Numbered from the stretch's first letter, positions 9,378-19,716 are shown. The stretch: DNA of 64,000 bases from JBCDGZ01 sp038750655 (GCA_038750655.1 JBCDGZ010000010.1:21510-85509); one strand, 5' to 3'. Notes: generated by a model not told the origin, from the sequence alone. Program-made: numbers and translations.

Positions 9378-10109
9378 ATGAAGAGGCTACCTATTGGGAC
9401 CTTCGTCAATATGGCAACAATAGCTGTAGGCAGCATGATTGGATTGATGCTTCAGCAAGTGCTCCCGGATAACATACAAGCCGTTGTCTTTCAGGCCCTA
9501 GCCCTTGGTATACTGATTATCGGCGTGCAAATGGCCCTCAAGCTCAAAGACGAAATGTTGCTGATTTTCATCTTTAGCTTGATGCTTGGTGGTATCCTGG
9601 GCGAAATCCTGGGTGTCAAGCTCTTCCTTGATAGCTGCGAAATCTGGATCAATAATAATTTTTACTTTTTTGAACAAAAACGGGTTTCTGAGGGGCTGAT
9701 CGCCGCCTTTGTCCTTTTCTGCGCAAGCCCCATTACCATTGTCGGTGCCATTGAAGAAGGTTTTCAGAACAAGCGCGAGCTACTGCTGATCAAGTCGCTC
9801 TTGGACGGTATTACCGCAGTAGCACTGGCCTCCAGCTACGGGGCCGGAGGCGTATTGGTCTGCATTATCCCCATGCTATTTATTCAAGGAGGTATTACTC
9901 TGCTAGCCGGAATCTTCAAAGACCTTTTTGCCCAACTCTTCACCAAAAATATTATCGCCCTCATTAGTGGCGTCGGTGGTGCCCTGCTAATTGCTCTGGC
10001 CCTCAAAATTTTGGTCAAAGAGGAGTTGGTTGTCGCCAATCTCTTGCCCGCCTTACTGGTCGTTATCCTACTTTCCTGGGGCTATAATCGGCTGAAGGTA
10101 AGAGTGTAA
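9378..10109 (+). CDS. DUF554 family membrane protein
   Basis: A 243-aa integral membrane protein. I start at the ATG at 9378 (MKRLPIGTFVN), which gives the family's usual N-terminus G-T-x-VN; a GTG at 9360 would add six residues. About seven hydrophobic segments are visible, with the family motifs GILGEILG, GLIAAFVLFCASPITIVGAIEEG and a Gly-rich segment ISGVGGALL. The family (YdfK/YqgA type) has no settled function; a transporter role is often assumed. It ends directly against the convergent T9SS gene at 10110. Confidence 0.85.
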   Translation: MKRLPIGTFVNMATIAVGSMIGLMLQQVLPDNIQAVVFQALALGILIIGVQMALKLKDEMLLIFIFSLMLGGILGEILGVKLFLDSCEIWINNNFYFFEQKRVSEGLIAAFVLFCASPITIVGAIEEGFQNKRELLLIKSLLDGITAVALASSYGAGGVLVCIIPMLFIQGGITLLAGIFKDLFAQLFTKNIIALISGVGGALLIALALKILVKEELVVANLLPALLVVILLSWGYNRLKVRV

Positions 10110-11594
10110 TTATTTGATAATCAATTTTTTAACGACTCTATTCCCGTCCTCCATTAAGAAATCACAAAAATACAATCCAGGTGGAAGGGTTTCCAAGAGC
10201 AGACTTTCTTCTGTACTTTGAATAGAATGCTGTTGAACGGGCTTTCCTAAAGCGTCATACAAAAATAACTCAGCAGCTTGGATATGTTCCATTCTAATAG
10301 TGATCTGACTATGAGCAGGATTGGGAAAAATCTCAATAACTGGATGCTTAGGAATCGGTAGATTTTCTGTAGACGTAAAGAGGGTATCACAGGTCTCTTC
10401 GGAAGGGCCCATTCGAAAATGGGGAAAATTGGGCAGACCTCTAAAGTTGAAGGATGGTAAATCAATACTATGTGGTACAAACTCACAGGCCAATCCAGCG
10501 CTATCTGGCTGGTTGATAGTGGATAAATTGCGGATGCTGCTTCCTCCGGCGATGTAAATTTTGTTGTCCGGTGCTAATTGTGACATACCGTAAACTACGG
10601 GAAAGGGATTCTCAAAGCCATCGTACTCCGCAATGAGTATTTTGGAAGCATCAATATCTGCGGCCTCAGTATCATATTGATAAACTTCTCTAGAGGCAGT
10701 TATGTAGAGATAACGAGAATTAGGGGAAAATGCTACGCCTCTGCCTTGCATATTCATGTTCAATGTAGGCTCTGAATAAGTATAATTGGAAAGTTCTCCT
10801 TTGCATCGATCAAAATCGTAGAGATGTAAAAAGTTGAAACTATTGCATCGAGCATACTTGGTACCATCTGGCGAAAATGCGGCCTGTCCCGACCAGTCGC
10901 TTCTGTTCCAGTCATTTCCAAGGCATTGTTTGAAAGGGCCAATAATGTCATCAGGGGTTAAAAGAAATCGGAAATAACAATTGGTATCGTACTGCGGAAA
11001 TAGAATCCACCAATCTCTGCCATTGGCGTGTTGGACAGCCTGTAGGTAGCCCGGAGCGAAAGCATCCTCAAACAAGGAAATATTCTTTTTGATCACAGCA
11101 CCTTTGCCATTATTAAGTCGCATATCAACGTGAGCACAGTAGAGGATTCTGGCAGTAATTGTAGCAAAAGTATCAATGAATAGAAAATCTAACCCATAGT
11201 AGAATAAATAATATTCATCTGGATGTTCAGGAATTGGTAGGGCAATAATTGACTGAACTCCTGTATTTGATCCGGACTGTCCGTCATCTTTGCAGAAGCT
11301 CAATATATTCAGGTCCAAGCTGATACTATCTCCGTTTTCCATTAATTGGTGCTTAGCGTCAGCTACAAAGCAGCGATTGCTGTAAAATTGTAATTCTCCC
11401 TGCGGATTGGACATACTGGCACTGGCTCCGTCTACATCTATATCGGCACTTACACTATCGATACTTACTGGCGAAGTATTGAAATCCAGTATGGCCCCTT
11501 TGTCGTGTCCTAGCACCCATTGATAATCGTACTTCAACTGAGCGGAAGTTATCTGCATACAGAAAATTAGAGGAATAAAAAGTAAATATCTCAT
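10110..11594 (-). CDS. Secreted beta-propeller-like protein with T9SS C-terminal domain
   Basis: A 494-aa protein with a signal peptide (residues 1-18, ending ITSA) and a type A T9SS sorting domain in the last ~75 residues: IEIFPNPAHS, then LYDALGKPV, then LPPGLYFCDF and the basic KKLIIK end. Between them are repeated blade-like strands such as AAFSPDGTKYA and VAFSPNSRYLYIT, suggesting a WD40/beta-propeller fold. It should be exported by Sec, then across the outer membrane by T9SS. No catalytic motif is recognised. It shares orientation and CTD type with the neighbour at 11661-14549, 66 nt upstream. Confidence 0.85.
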   Translation of the reverse strand: MRYLLFIPLIFCMQITSAQLKYDYQWVLGHDKGAILDFNTSPVSIDSVSADIDVDGASASMSNPQGELQFYSNRCFVADAKHQLMENGDSISLDLNILSFCKDDGQSGSNTGVQSIIALPIPEHPDEYYLFYYGLDFLFIDTFATITARILYCAHVDMRLNNGKGAVIKKNISLFEDAFAPGYLQAVQHANGRDWWILFPQYDTNCYFRFLLTPDDIIGPFKQCLGNDWNRSDWSGQAAFSPDGTKYARCNSFNFLHLYDFDRCKGELSNYTYSEPTLNMNMQGRGVAFSPNSRYLYITASREVYQYDTEAADIDASKILIAEYDGFENPFPVVYGMSQLAPDNKIYIAGGSSIRNLSTINQPDSAGLACEFVPHSIDLPSFNFRGLPNFPHFRMGPSEETCDTLFTSTENLPIPKHPVIEIFPNPAHSQITIRMEHIQAAELFLYDALGKPVQQHSIQSTEESLLLETLPPGLYFCDFLMEDGNRVVKKLIIK

Positions 11595-11660
11595 TAGACG
11601 TAAAATATTGCGTGAAAGTTAAGAGGGATGAGTACAATAACTCGTCCCTCCATGATGAAT

Positions 11661-14549
11661 TTAATGAATTATTAGCTTTTGAGTCGATTGAATACCGTTT
11701 TGGTATTTCAATGTACAGAAATAAAGCCCTGGCAGTAGATAGGCGTTTATGGTTGTATTGTCCTTACTTTCTCCAAGAGTGTACGACCGGAGCAACCGCC
11801 CATTCATATCGTAGATCAAGCACTGCTCTATAACAGCATTTTGAGTATTGATTGTAAATATCCCTGAGCTGGGATTGGGATAAATACGGACCTCCTGATT
11901 GGTGAAAGATGGAGTGGAACCAGCTATATATACAGACTGCTGCGGAGCAGAAAAACTTGATGATAAGGAGGTATCTGGTGAACAATCTGGAATTAAGCCC
12001 GAAGCCATATAAACAGCAATTCCGGCCGTATCAAAAGGCAGATTGGATATACTTTCCAGTTCATTGAATTGAGTCGACGAATAGTTGTTGTTCTGTTCTG
12101 CTAATACTTGTAGATAAATGTCCAAAACTTCACGTTCCAAGGAATCATAGTAACTGGTTGTATGGATATCTTCATTGAGCTGACGAGCTAAGACAAGCTG
12201 TTGATTACGTAAAACTTCGTGATTTGCCTGTAAATGATAAACTAGAGAATCCAACTCAAAGAGCTGGTGGATGAGCTCAATTTTATTTTGTTGAGCTTGT
12301 TGAAAAGCAGCTGAATCAGTACTGTACAAAATCAGGCTATCAACTATTTTTAAACTATCGTTGAGAGAAACTACATTTTCGTGATAAACAAGACTGAGGC
12401 TATCCATAGTAGGATCATCAATTTCGAATGCTTGTTCAATTTGATTATAAACTTCGTGCAATTCACCGATAATCGTATTGGCATTGGTATTTAGAAAGTT
12501 AACGTAGATGGAGTCGCTCTGGGGGTTGATATTGAGATACTGATAAAGGTGACGTTCCAAGAGATGGATGGTTAAAGGATCACTGACATAATTGACAATA
12601 CTCCCATCAGCAATGTATTCTTTTAAGCTCCCTTTAATAATGTTAAAGGGAAAGCAGTTATCTAGGGGGCTACCATTAGCGTCCTGCCTGAACCAAAAAT
12701 CATTATCCGGAATAATTCTCTGCGGATGATAGATTGAAGCTCCTCTTGGGGTATGTACCAAGACTTGAGATAAAAAGAAGTTACATCCATCACACAGAGC
12801 ATGCGTACCAGCTGTTTGTGTAGCAAAGAATGGATTACCATTGCTATCCAGAAACTGGGATATTTTATCCTCCCATCTATTCCCATTATGATCACCTCCT
12901 TCGACTCCCTGTTGGTCAGTAATTGTATTAGGGCCAAGATAGAAATCGATACCATCGGCAAAAAAGCGATTGGTCTTTACTTCTGTTCCAGAATTAAGGC
13001 CATTCATTACTATCCCACGATTACATGCAGTAATCCTACTATTACAATACAGCGTATTGGTAAAGTTTCGCACATTAATCCCTGTACTGAAATACCTTTT
13101 AGGAGAATCGTTGACTGGTGTAGAAAAAAGAGCAGAGACCTGATTGCCAGTCCCCATCAAAGAACCGTCAAGACTCACTCCTATTGCTCTAAAACTTTCT
13201 TCTTCTTTTTCGATACCAATAAATCGATTACCAAGCAGGTTAAGATTGCTTTTATTCCCATTGACGGCTTCTATTCCCCGAGAAGTTCCTCCAGGACCAT
13301 CAATGTAAAATCGATTGCCTTCAATCCAGCTATTTGTCCAGCGGGGGAATTCTCCGTTAAGTGCGATCCCTTTGCTGCCTCGCTCATCGATGAAGAATTC
13401 ATTAGCAGCCATGAAGATGGCCGTTCCATCACTCAAAGCCCCTCCTCTTATAGCAATGAGTTCTCTTTGGCTATTTTCGGTTGCTGTTGAGAAATCGTTA
13501 TTATCAATCGAAATATGGGCATTCGTTTTACTTCTAAAAACTTCAATTCCTTTAGAAATACCACCGGGGAGATAGGCATCATCATATAGCATTTTATTGC
13601 GAAAAAACCTCAATCGCTGCACCTCACTGATTATTATTCCCCTTACACAATTGTGCAGTTCGCTCTCTTCGAGCCTAAGTGTTCCTTCCCGTAATCTGAT
13701 AGCGACGTCACGAATGTTTCGAAATAATAATCTTCTGGCATTAACAGTAACATTACCTTGGGTTACAATACCTGCTGTAATACCAATGAATTCATTATTA
13801 CTTTTGGAAAGCATGGATAATGAAACGTCGCTTTCTATCCCAATGTCCGTAATCTTATTACTTGTCCCATTAATGGGTGCAGTGCAGGTAAACTTAGAAT
13901 CGGATAGTTGCATCAAAATCGGTCCTCCGGCCGGACTAAATATAGACGGCCCTCCACTGCTTCCACCCCTCCGCAAAGAGATACAAGTATTGTTGTTTCG
14001 GTTGAAAGTAGTTTGATCGATTGATATCCACGATTTCACATTAGAGAATATTGCATTTTGTGCATCTTCTATGATGGTACCATTTTGTGACCTTACCACA
14101 CTGAATAGACCCATAACAATTCCTTGCCATAGATCATCACAGGTGAAGAGTTTCGAATTGTCTAAAGTTAGAGTTGTGGATGAAAAAGGTGATATGGGAA
14201 TGCCACCAGAGGGTACAACCTGAATGCTCACACCAGGCTCAATTTTTATAAGACAATCAACGAAAGAGAAGGATTTATCAACGATGAAGTCATCAATGAT
14301 ATGGATATTTCCGGTTACGCTATTTCCCGTTAGTTGAGAAGTTCTATCTACAGTGGTTCCCAAAATAATATCAAACTCTTTTTCGCCATTTAACTCGCAT
14401 AAAGTCTGGGAGGCCACTCCGGTAAAATGATATTCACTAGTGTCGCAAGGTGTTTGCCCGTAAGTGGGAACTAAGTAGAGTAAAGTAAATGCTAATACCA
14501 GTATCAGCTTTGTCGAAAGTGTAAGATGCTTTAAATACAGCTTTGTCAT
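11661..14549 (-). CDS. Secreted parallel beta-helix protein with T9SS C-terminal domain
   Basis: A 962-aa surface or secreted protein. After a signal peptide (about residues 1-31) comes a long stretch of short strand-turn repeats rich in Asn, Gly and Ile, typical of a right-handed parallel beta-helix (about residues 60-600). Residues ~640-850 differ: they are predicted mostly helical, with heptad-like leucines (for example VSLNDSLKIVDSLIL and LIHQLFELDSLVYHL). A type A T9SS domain follows, with VRIYPNPSSG, LIYDMNGRLL and LLPGLYFCTL, ending QKLIIH. No lyase or hydrolase residues are recognised. An adhesin or polysaccharide-binding role is possible but unproven. The region is noticeably AT-rich compared with its flanks. 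Confidence 0.85.
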   Translation of the reverse strand: MTKLYLKHLTLSTKLILVLAFTLLYLVPTYGQTPCDTSEYHFTGVASQTLCELNGEKEFDIILGTTVDRTSQLTGNSVTGNIHIIDDFIVDKSFSFVDCLIKIEPGVSIQVVPSGGIPISPFSSTTLTLDNSKLFTCDDLWQGIVMGLFSVVRSQNGTIIEDAQNAIFSNVKSWISIDQTTFNRNNNTCISLRRGGSSGGPSIFSPAGGPILMQLSDSKFTCTAPINGTSNKITDIGIESDVSLSMLSKSNNEFIGITAGIVTQGNVTVNARRLLFRNIRDVAIRLREGTLRLEESELHNCVRGIIISEVQRLRFFRNKMLYDDAYLPGGISKGIEVFRSKTNAHISIDNNDFSTATENSQRELIAIRGGALSDGTAIFMAANEFFIDERGSKGIALNGEFPRWTNSWIEGNRFYIDGPGGTSRGIEAVNGNKSNLNLLGNRFIGIEKEEESFRAIGVSLDGSLMGTGNQVSALFSTPVNDSPKRYFSTGINVRNFTNTLYCNSRITACNRGIVMNGLNSGTEVKTNRFFADGIDFYLGPNTITDQQGVEGGDHNGNRWEDKISQFLDSNGNPFFATQTAGTHALCDGCNFFLSQVLVHTPRGASIYHPQRIIPDNDFWFRQDANGSPLDNCFPFNIIKGSLKEYIADGSIVNYVSDPLTIHLLERHLYQYLNINPQSDSIYVNFLNTNANTIIGELHEVYNQIEQAFEIDDPTMDSLSLVYHENVVSLNDSLKIVDSLILYSTDSAAFQQAQQNKIELIHQLFELDSLVYHLQANHEVLRNQQLVLARQLNEDIHTTSYYDSLEREVLDIYLQVLAEQNNNYSSTQFNELESISNLPFDTAGIAVYMASGLIPDCSPDTSLSSSFSAPQQSVYIAGSTPSFTNQEVRIYPNPSSGIFTINTQNAVIEQCLIYDMNGRLLRSYTLGESKDNTTINAYLLPGLYFCTLKYQNGIQSTQKLIIH

Positions 14550-14688
14550 GATTATCTTGACTTTAGGTGAACAATTACCCTAGAAACCTTGCCTCTCAGA
14601 TGCTTCTGAGAACAATAGGTTAATGATGATGTTTTTAAAGTCAGCTGATAACAATTTAAAATTAAGCAAAATAGATACGAAAACAAAA

Positions 14689-16017
14689 TTATTTTAACAG
14701 CGCACATCCAATCGCACAACGCAAACAACGCCGCGCATCGCAGTACTGCCGCTTCAATTGCAGCAGCGCCTGGGTCTGCCCCGCTGATTGCCCCTTCATC
14801 CCCAGCTCTTTCCATCGATCAATGATGCTGTTTCGCTCTGGCGGTAAGGTGTCCAGTAGATGAAGGGCCCGATCTCGGTATTGTGCCTCTTGCTTTTGTC
14901 TGCCGTACAGAAAGAGAAAAGGAGCGATTGTATTGATAATAAAGAGACGAACGGTTGCTTTGCCGAGGGACCGGGGCGGAGCTTTGGCTATGCGATCAAA
15001 GCGGTAATGCTTTTGCCAGTAGTCAGAGAGTTGGAGGTCGAAGGCCTGTTCGATAGCTGGGTAATCCTCGGCGGCCAGCATCGTATGGAGTAATTGCTCG
15101 GTTTTGCTGATCAGTGCGGCGAGCTGGGCTAGCCGGAGGGTAGGAAAATTGGCGGGGCGCAACCGGGAGAACTTCCAACTGTGAGCGACCAGCGGCTTCA
15201 ATCGGTATTTTTTCCTCAAAAAAGCGTATTCCTTTTTCAGAGCTTTTGGATAATCATCTTTCCAAGCTGTTTCCAAAAAACCTGCTTGTCCAAAAAGTAG
15301 TGCTTCGATTTGTAGCGGATTGCTTCGGTGCTTTTTCAGGAGCTTGAGCGGGAGAGAGCGAGCAAGCTGCACGAAGGGCAAAGTATTGATGTACAAACCA
15401 AAACTCCTCGCCAGAAATTGATAGAAAGTTAGTTCCCAGTCTCCCTGATTTTGCTTCAATACCTCCTCCATCACTTGCGTTTGCTGCTCCAGGCGCTCCA
15501 CCAACAATCGCTCTAGCCAAAGCTGTCGCGTAATCTCAGGAACTTCTCCAAGCTGTGCCTGGCAAGGAATCCAGCTGCGATTGTGCAAAAGACGTCGGTA
15601 TCGACTGCCCAGGCCCGGCGGTATCCGTCGTTTCAGTTCCAAGCAAGGAATACGCGCTCCGCTGCTGCGAAATATGGGCCGATCCTCTTCGTAGACGAGG
15701 TGTAAAATAATGTTATCATAAGCTGGATCATGCTGGTGCTGATGATTGATCCATTCGGAGGCCAGAACGTGGATTTCGACATTACCAGCCCACATCGTCC
15801 CACCGATTTGGATGCGGGCATTGTGAAAATCGGGGCCAGCGTCGGTATTGAGGTTACCTGGATGAATAATCCGAATGGCCTCACCAGTCGTCGTTGATAG
15901 GTCCTGGCGATTGAAGGCCTGTAATTGCCAGATGTAATGCAGAAAATCTTCCCGAAAAGGTGGTTGTAACCCGGCATCTTGGACATAATTACCCAGCGGA
16001 AGAAAGGGAAATACCAT
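14689..16017 (-). CDS. DUF2851 family protein
   Basis: A 442-aa protein recognised by the family's conserved N-terminal block: FREDFLHYIWQLQAFN, IIHPGNLNTDAGPDFHNARI and WAGNVEIHVLASEW. A middle segment rich in Arg/Leu helices and the C-terminal NTIAPFLFLYG block are also typical. The family is common in Bacteroidota. The Asp/His/Glu cluster in the first 100 residues recalls restriction-type nuclease folds, but this is an inference and no activity is known to me. The ATG at 16017 is preferred; one at 16041 would add eight residues. The C-terminal end has four cysteines (YCDARRCLRCAIGC). Confidence 0.85.
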   Translation of the reverse strand: MVFPFLPLGNYVQDAGLQPPFREDFLHYIWQLQAFNRQDLSTTTGEAIRIIHPGNLNTDAGPDFHNARIQIGGTMWAGNVEIHVLASEWINHQHQHDPAYDNIILHLVYEEDRPIFRSSGARIPCLELKRRIPPGLGSRYRRLLHNRSWIPCQAQLGEVPEITRQLWLERLLVERLEQQTQVMEEVLKQNQGDWELTFYQFLARSFGLYINTLPFVQLARSLPLKLLKKHRSNPLQIEALLFGQAGFLETAWKDDYPKALKKEYAFLRKKYRLKPLVAHSWKFSRLRPANFPTLRLAQLAALISKTEQLLHTMLAAEDYPAIEQAFDLQLSDYWQKHYRFDRIAKAPPRSLGKATVRLFIINTIAPFLFLYGRQKQEAQYRDRALHLLDTLPPERNSIIDRWKELGMKGQSAGQTQALLQLKRQYCDARRCLRCAIGCALLK

Positions 16018-16153
16018 AAGGTCAAAGTTTAATGGGTGCACGAAATAGAGACTTACTCGCCTCTCCTCCCGGAAACTTACCTTAGGAATTACTTACTGGG
16101 CCAAAGGGAAAGGATATTCAGATAGACGATAAATATACAAATTGTTTTAAGTT

Positions 16154-16678
16154 TCACAAAATTTCTTCTGTCTTTTTTTCTTCCACCTTTACTCGCTCCA
16201 AAACCTTGAAGACATAGTCATGTGGATTTTTTTCGTCTGCTTGGTGGGCCGACCGGCTACTTTCTTGCCATTCCGACCAATCTAATTCTGGGAAAAACAC
16301 ATCCCCTTTCACCTCAAGATCTACCTCGGTCAGGTAAAGCCGATCGAGGTAGGGCAGACTCAGCTCGTAAATTTGCGCTCCACCGATGATGAACACTTCT
16401 TCTTCTCCATTATCCTGCGCAATTTGCAGCGCCTCTTCGAGCGAATGCACAATGAGGCAGTTGGTAACCGAAAAGAATGGATTACGGGTCATAATAATAT
16501 TGGTACGTTTGGGTAGCGGTCGGCCAATAGACTCATAGCAGTTTCGCCCCATGATGATGTGGTGATGTATGGTAGTGGCCTTGAAATACTTGAGATCGGC
16601 GGGGAGGTACCAGGGTATATCATTGTTTTTTCCGATAACCCGATTATTTGCAGTGGCTACTATAGCAGAGATGATCAT
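16154..16678 (-). CDS. folA: Dihydrofolate reductase
   Basis: Reduces dihydrofolate to tetrahydrofolate with NADPH in the cytoplasm. The 174-aa length and motifs fit: ISAIVATANNRVIGKNNDIPW (the Met20-loop region, with DIPWYLPADLKYFK supplying the substrate Asp), IIMGRNCYESIGRPLPKR for NADPH binding, and VFIIGGAQIYE. It begins 3 nt after the stop of the CapA-like gene at 16682, so it is probably the last gene of the mre-mrdA-capA transcription unit. Confidence 0.95.
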   Translation of the reverse strand: MIISAIVATANNRVIGKNNDIPWYLPADLKYFKATTIHHHIIMGRNCYESIGRPLPKRTNIIMTRNPFFSVTNCLIVHSLEEALQIAQDNGEEEVFIIGGAQIYELSLPYLDRLYLTEVDLEVKGDVFFPELDWSEWQESSRSAHQADEKNPHDYVFKVLERVKVEEKKTEEIL

Positions 16679-16681
16679 GTA

Positions 16682-17848
16682 CTAATATTTTACCTCAAAT
16701 TGACTAATGTTGAGCTTTCGCTCTTTGGTTGTACTTAAATGCTGGCGAATGAATGTCGCAAAATCATCCATCTTTTCTCGGTTCTCCTTACTCATTTCGG
16801 GAAAATACTCCTTGTCGTTTTCGATGGCCGAAACGGGAAGCGTGAAGAAATTAACTTTTCCCCCTTTCTCCTCATGGACACAACGCCAGACAGGAATATA
16901 ATGGTAATCGACCAAAGAAGTTTGGCCAGATCGATGGTTTTTAACCAATTCTACTTCAACTACAATTCCTCCGTCTGTATTGACCTTTTTTTGGTCGGAG
17001 ATAAAATTGCCCAGAGAATAGACTACCAAGCCTTTTCTCAGGGTACCGTCGGGCGCGGCGATCTTCTTTTCGCGAATAGGTTGTACGACATGGGGATGGC
17101 TACCGATGATCAGGTCGGCTCCCCAATCGAACAACTTTTGAGTCAGCCGTCGTTGCCGTCTGCTTTCTTGTAATCGGTATTCCTTGCCCCAGTGCATGGC
17201 GACTATAATAGCGTCGGGTTGCAGCTTTTGTGCTTCGATCATATCCTGATGGATCAGGCTGGTATCGATCCTGTTGACCAAGGTTGGCGGGACCGTTCGG
17301 TGTTTATTGGTACTGAAAGTATAGTTGAGGAAAGCCAGTTTGAGCCCATTTTTGTAGACAAGGAGTGGATAGAAGAGTTCTCGTTCCTTCTGATTATTGA
17401 AGGTGCCGGTTTGGTAAAAGTGATGCTTACGCAGAACTTCGATGGTGTGGATGACTCCCTGTTTGCCAGCATCGTTAGAGTGGTTATTAGAGGTGAGGAG
17501 GAGGTCAAAACCTGATTGCCGAAGGGCCTCGGCCAGGGCGTCGGGGCTGCGAAACATCGGCCAGCCCCGGTAGGGGCCTATACCGGGTAAAGTTACTTCC
17601 AGGTTCGCGACGGCCAAGTCAGCCTGTTCCAGCAGGGGGCTGATGTATCGAAGGGAAGGTATATAATCATATTCCTCCTGGCCGCTCCGCTTCGCCGCTT
17701 CGATTTGCCGATCGTGCCCCATAATGTCGCCGGCAAATAACAGGGTGACTTGGCTGATGCTATCAGCTGGTTGAGCAATGATGGGCAAATTAGCCCCCCA
17801 AAGGAGGCAGGAGAGCCACGCCAGGCGGAGGTAGTGAGTAAATGGCAT
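16682..17848 (-). CDS. CapA-like calcineurin-type phosphoesterase
   Basis: A 388-aa exported protein (signal peptide about residues 1-25). The PGA_cap/CapA domain shows LLFAGDIMGHDRQIEAA, VANLEVTLPG, LLTSNNHSNDAGKQG, VAMHWGKEY and GADLIIGSHPHVVQP, all metallophosphoesterase-like motifs. CapA was named for poly-gamma-glutamate capsule, but most relatives are of unknown role. Its ATG overlaps the mrdA stop by one base (TAATG), so translation is coupled to the cell-wall synthase. The other capsule genes (capB, capC) are absent here, so a poly-glutamate role is unlikely and a cell-envelope task is more probable. Confidence 0.87.
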   Translation of the reverse strand: MPFTHYLRLAWLSCLLWGANLPIIAQPADSISQVTLLFAGDIMGHDRQIEAAKRSGQEEYDYIPSLRYISPLLEQADLAVANLEVTLPGIGPYRGWPMFRSPDALAEALRQSGFDLLLTSNNHSNDAGKQGVIHTIEVLRKHHFYQTGTFNNQKERELFYPLLVYKNGLKLAFLNYTFSTNKHRTVPPTLVNRIDTSLIHQDMIEAQKLQPDAIIVAMHWGKEYRLQESRRQRRLTQKLFDWGADLIIGSHPHVVQPIREKKIAAPDGTLRKGLVVYSLGNFISDQKKVNTDGGIVVEVELVKNHRSGQTSLVDYHYIPVWRCVHEEKGGKVNFFTLPVSAIENDKEYFPEMSKENREKMDDFATFIRQHLSTTKERKLNISQFEVKY

Positions 17849-19698
17849 TAGGGAGCGCTGGTCAGATTGGCTTCGAGCATCCGTTTTTCTAAATAATTAC
17901 GGGAAGGATCGACACTCCCCTTCAGGTATTTCTCGATCATCAAACTAGCAATTGGAGCAGCATACGTAGCTCCCCAGATGCCGTGTTCGACGTAGACGGC
18001 AATCGCAATTTGAGGATTTTCCTTTGGAGCAAAGGCAAAAAAGACGGAGTGGTCCTTACCGTGCGGGTTCTGCGAGGTCCCCGTTTTTCCACATATCGCA
18101 ATATCCTTAATGAAGGCGACTCTAGCTGTACCTTTCAATAAGGCCTGCTCCATGCCTTCAACAACCGGATCATAGAATTCTGGTTTAATCGGAATGCTGT
18201 GCTTTTCTCGAAATTTGGACGGAATGTCCTGATCATCATCCTTGAAAGCCTTGATCAGGTGTGGAGTATAATAATAGCCCCGATTGGCCATGACGGCGGC
18301 CAAGTTCGCCATTTGCAAAGTCGTCATTTCTACCTCCCCCTGACCAATACCGATCGACATAATGGTCGGCGAATACCAGGGGCCATTGGCCTTGGGATAG
18401 AGCTTGTCGTAATAGGCGGAAGTGGGCACATTGCCCTCTCGCTCGTTGGGAATATCAACCCCCAGGGGCGTACCCAGCCCGAATTGATAGAGATAGCGGC
18501 TAAAGAGATCAACCCCCTTCTGTGGTTTGTAGAAACCGTCGATTTCCACAATATCGCGGATGGTTTGGAAGAAATAGGCATTGCAAGAATGGGCCATAGC
18601 AATCTCCACATTATACGGTGGTGGATGATCGTGGCATTTGCGCATTTCCCCATTGTAGAAATAGCCCATTTTACAAGGAATGAATCGATTAGGCTGTAGT
18701 ACCTTCTCCTGCATACCGACCAGCGCAACGACTGATTTGAAGATGGAGCCCGGAGGGTACTTGGCCATGATAGACCGGTCGAAGAAGGGCTTGAGCGTAT
18801 CGTTGAGTAGGGCGCTGAAGGCCTCCCCGCGATGTCGATTAATGGTCAGCAGATTGGGGTCGTAGGTCGGCGTACTGATCATGGTCAGGATTTCTCCGCT
18901 GGCGGGCTCAATGGCGACGATGCTGCCCGTTTTGTTCTGCATCAATTGCTCCCCATAGCCCTGCAAATCGATGTCCAGCGTCGAGATGAGGTCTTTGCCT
19001 GAAATGGCCACCGAATCCTGTTTGCCATTTTTATAGGGACCTACCTCCCGACCCATATTATCCTTAAGGATGTATTTAGCGCCTTTTCGGCCTCGCAGTT
19101 CCTTTTCGTAAGCCGCCTCCAGGCCCATCGCGCCGATGTAATCCCCTTTGGCATACTGACCCGGAAATTTCTCCAACTGCTCCTGATTGACCTCATTGAG
19201 ATAGCCCAAAACGTGAGCAGCATTTTTGTGGGGATAGCCCCGCACATTACGCAGTTGTATAGAAAATCCTGGAAACTCATGCAGGTGCTCCATAAAGCGG
19301 GCACAGGTCTCCGCAGAAATTTTTGACATAAAAACAAAAGGCACCGATTTGGAATAGCGTCGGCTACGAAAGTTTTTGTCCAGGTTATTTTTAAATGTTT
19401 TGCGATTAATTTTCAGCAGTTCACAGAACTTGGTGGTATCCATCTCCGGGCGAATCTGGTTGTAGGTCACCTTGAGGTCGTACATGGCATTATTGTTCAC
19501 CAACAACTTCTTATTGCGATCGTAGATCAGCCCTCGGGAAGGATAGAGGACGTATTTATCGATAGCGGTGGCACTGGCGCGCGCCTGGTAGGAGGTATCC
19601 AATAGCTGAATTTGCAGGGCCTTGAACAGCAAGATGCCTGCGGCTATGAAGAATAAGAGTTTGACAACACTGCTTCGTTCTCTGTAATTATCGCTCAC
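17848..19698 (-). CDS. mrdA: Penicillin-binding protein 2 (elongation transpeptidase)
   Basis: A class B PBP of 616 aa that crosslinks peptidoglycan during side-wall growth. One N-terminal membrane helix (residues ~10-28) is followed by the dimerisation domain and the transpeptidase domain. The active-site motifs are PPGSIFK (SxxK, Ser near residue 318), SCNAYFF (SxN) and CGKTGTSQNPHG (KTG). It lies 18 nt after mreD and overlaps the CapA-like gene by one base. The usual partner glycosyltransferase gene rodA does not follow it here. Confidence 0.95.
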   Translation of the reverse strand: MSDNYRERSSVVKLLFFIAAGILLFKALQIQLLDTSYQARASATAIDKYVLYPSRGLIYDRNKKLLVNNNAMYDLKVTYNQIRPEMDTTKFCELLKINRKTFKNNLDKNFRSRRYSKSVPFVFMSKISAETCARFMEHLHEFPGFSIQLRNVRGYPHKNAAHVLGYLNEVNQEQLEKFPGQYAKGDYIGAMGLEAAYEKELRGRKGAKYILKDNMGREVGPYKNGKQDSVAISGKDLISTLDIDLQGYGEQLMQNKTGSIVAIEPASGEILTMISTPTYDPNLLTINRHRGEAFSALLNDTLKPFFDRSIMAKYPPGSIFKSVVALVGMQEKVLQPNRFIPCKMGYFYNGEMRKCHDHPPPYNVEIAMAHSCNAYFFQTIRDIVEIDGFYKPQKGVDLFSRYLYQFGLGTPLGVDIPNEREGNVPTSAYYDKLYPKANGPWYSPTIMSIGIGQGEVEMTTLQMANLAAVMANRGYYYTPHLIKAFKDDDQDIPSKFREKHSIPIKPEFYDPVVEGMEQALLKGTARVAFIKDIAICGKTGTSQNPHGKDHSVFFAFAPKENPQIAIAVYVEHGIWGATYAAPIASLMIEKYLKGSVDPSRNYLEKRMLEANLTSAP

Positions 19699-19716
19699 GC
19701 TGTGGTTGTTTTTTAA

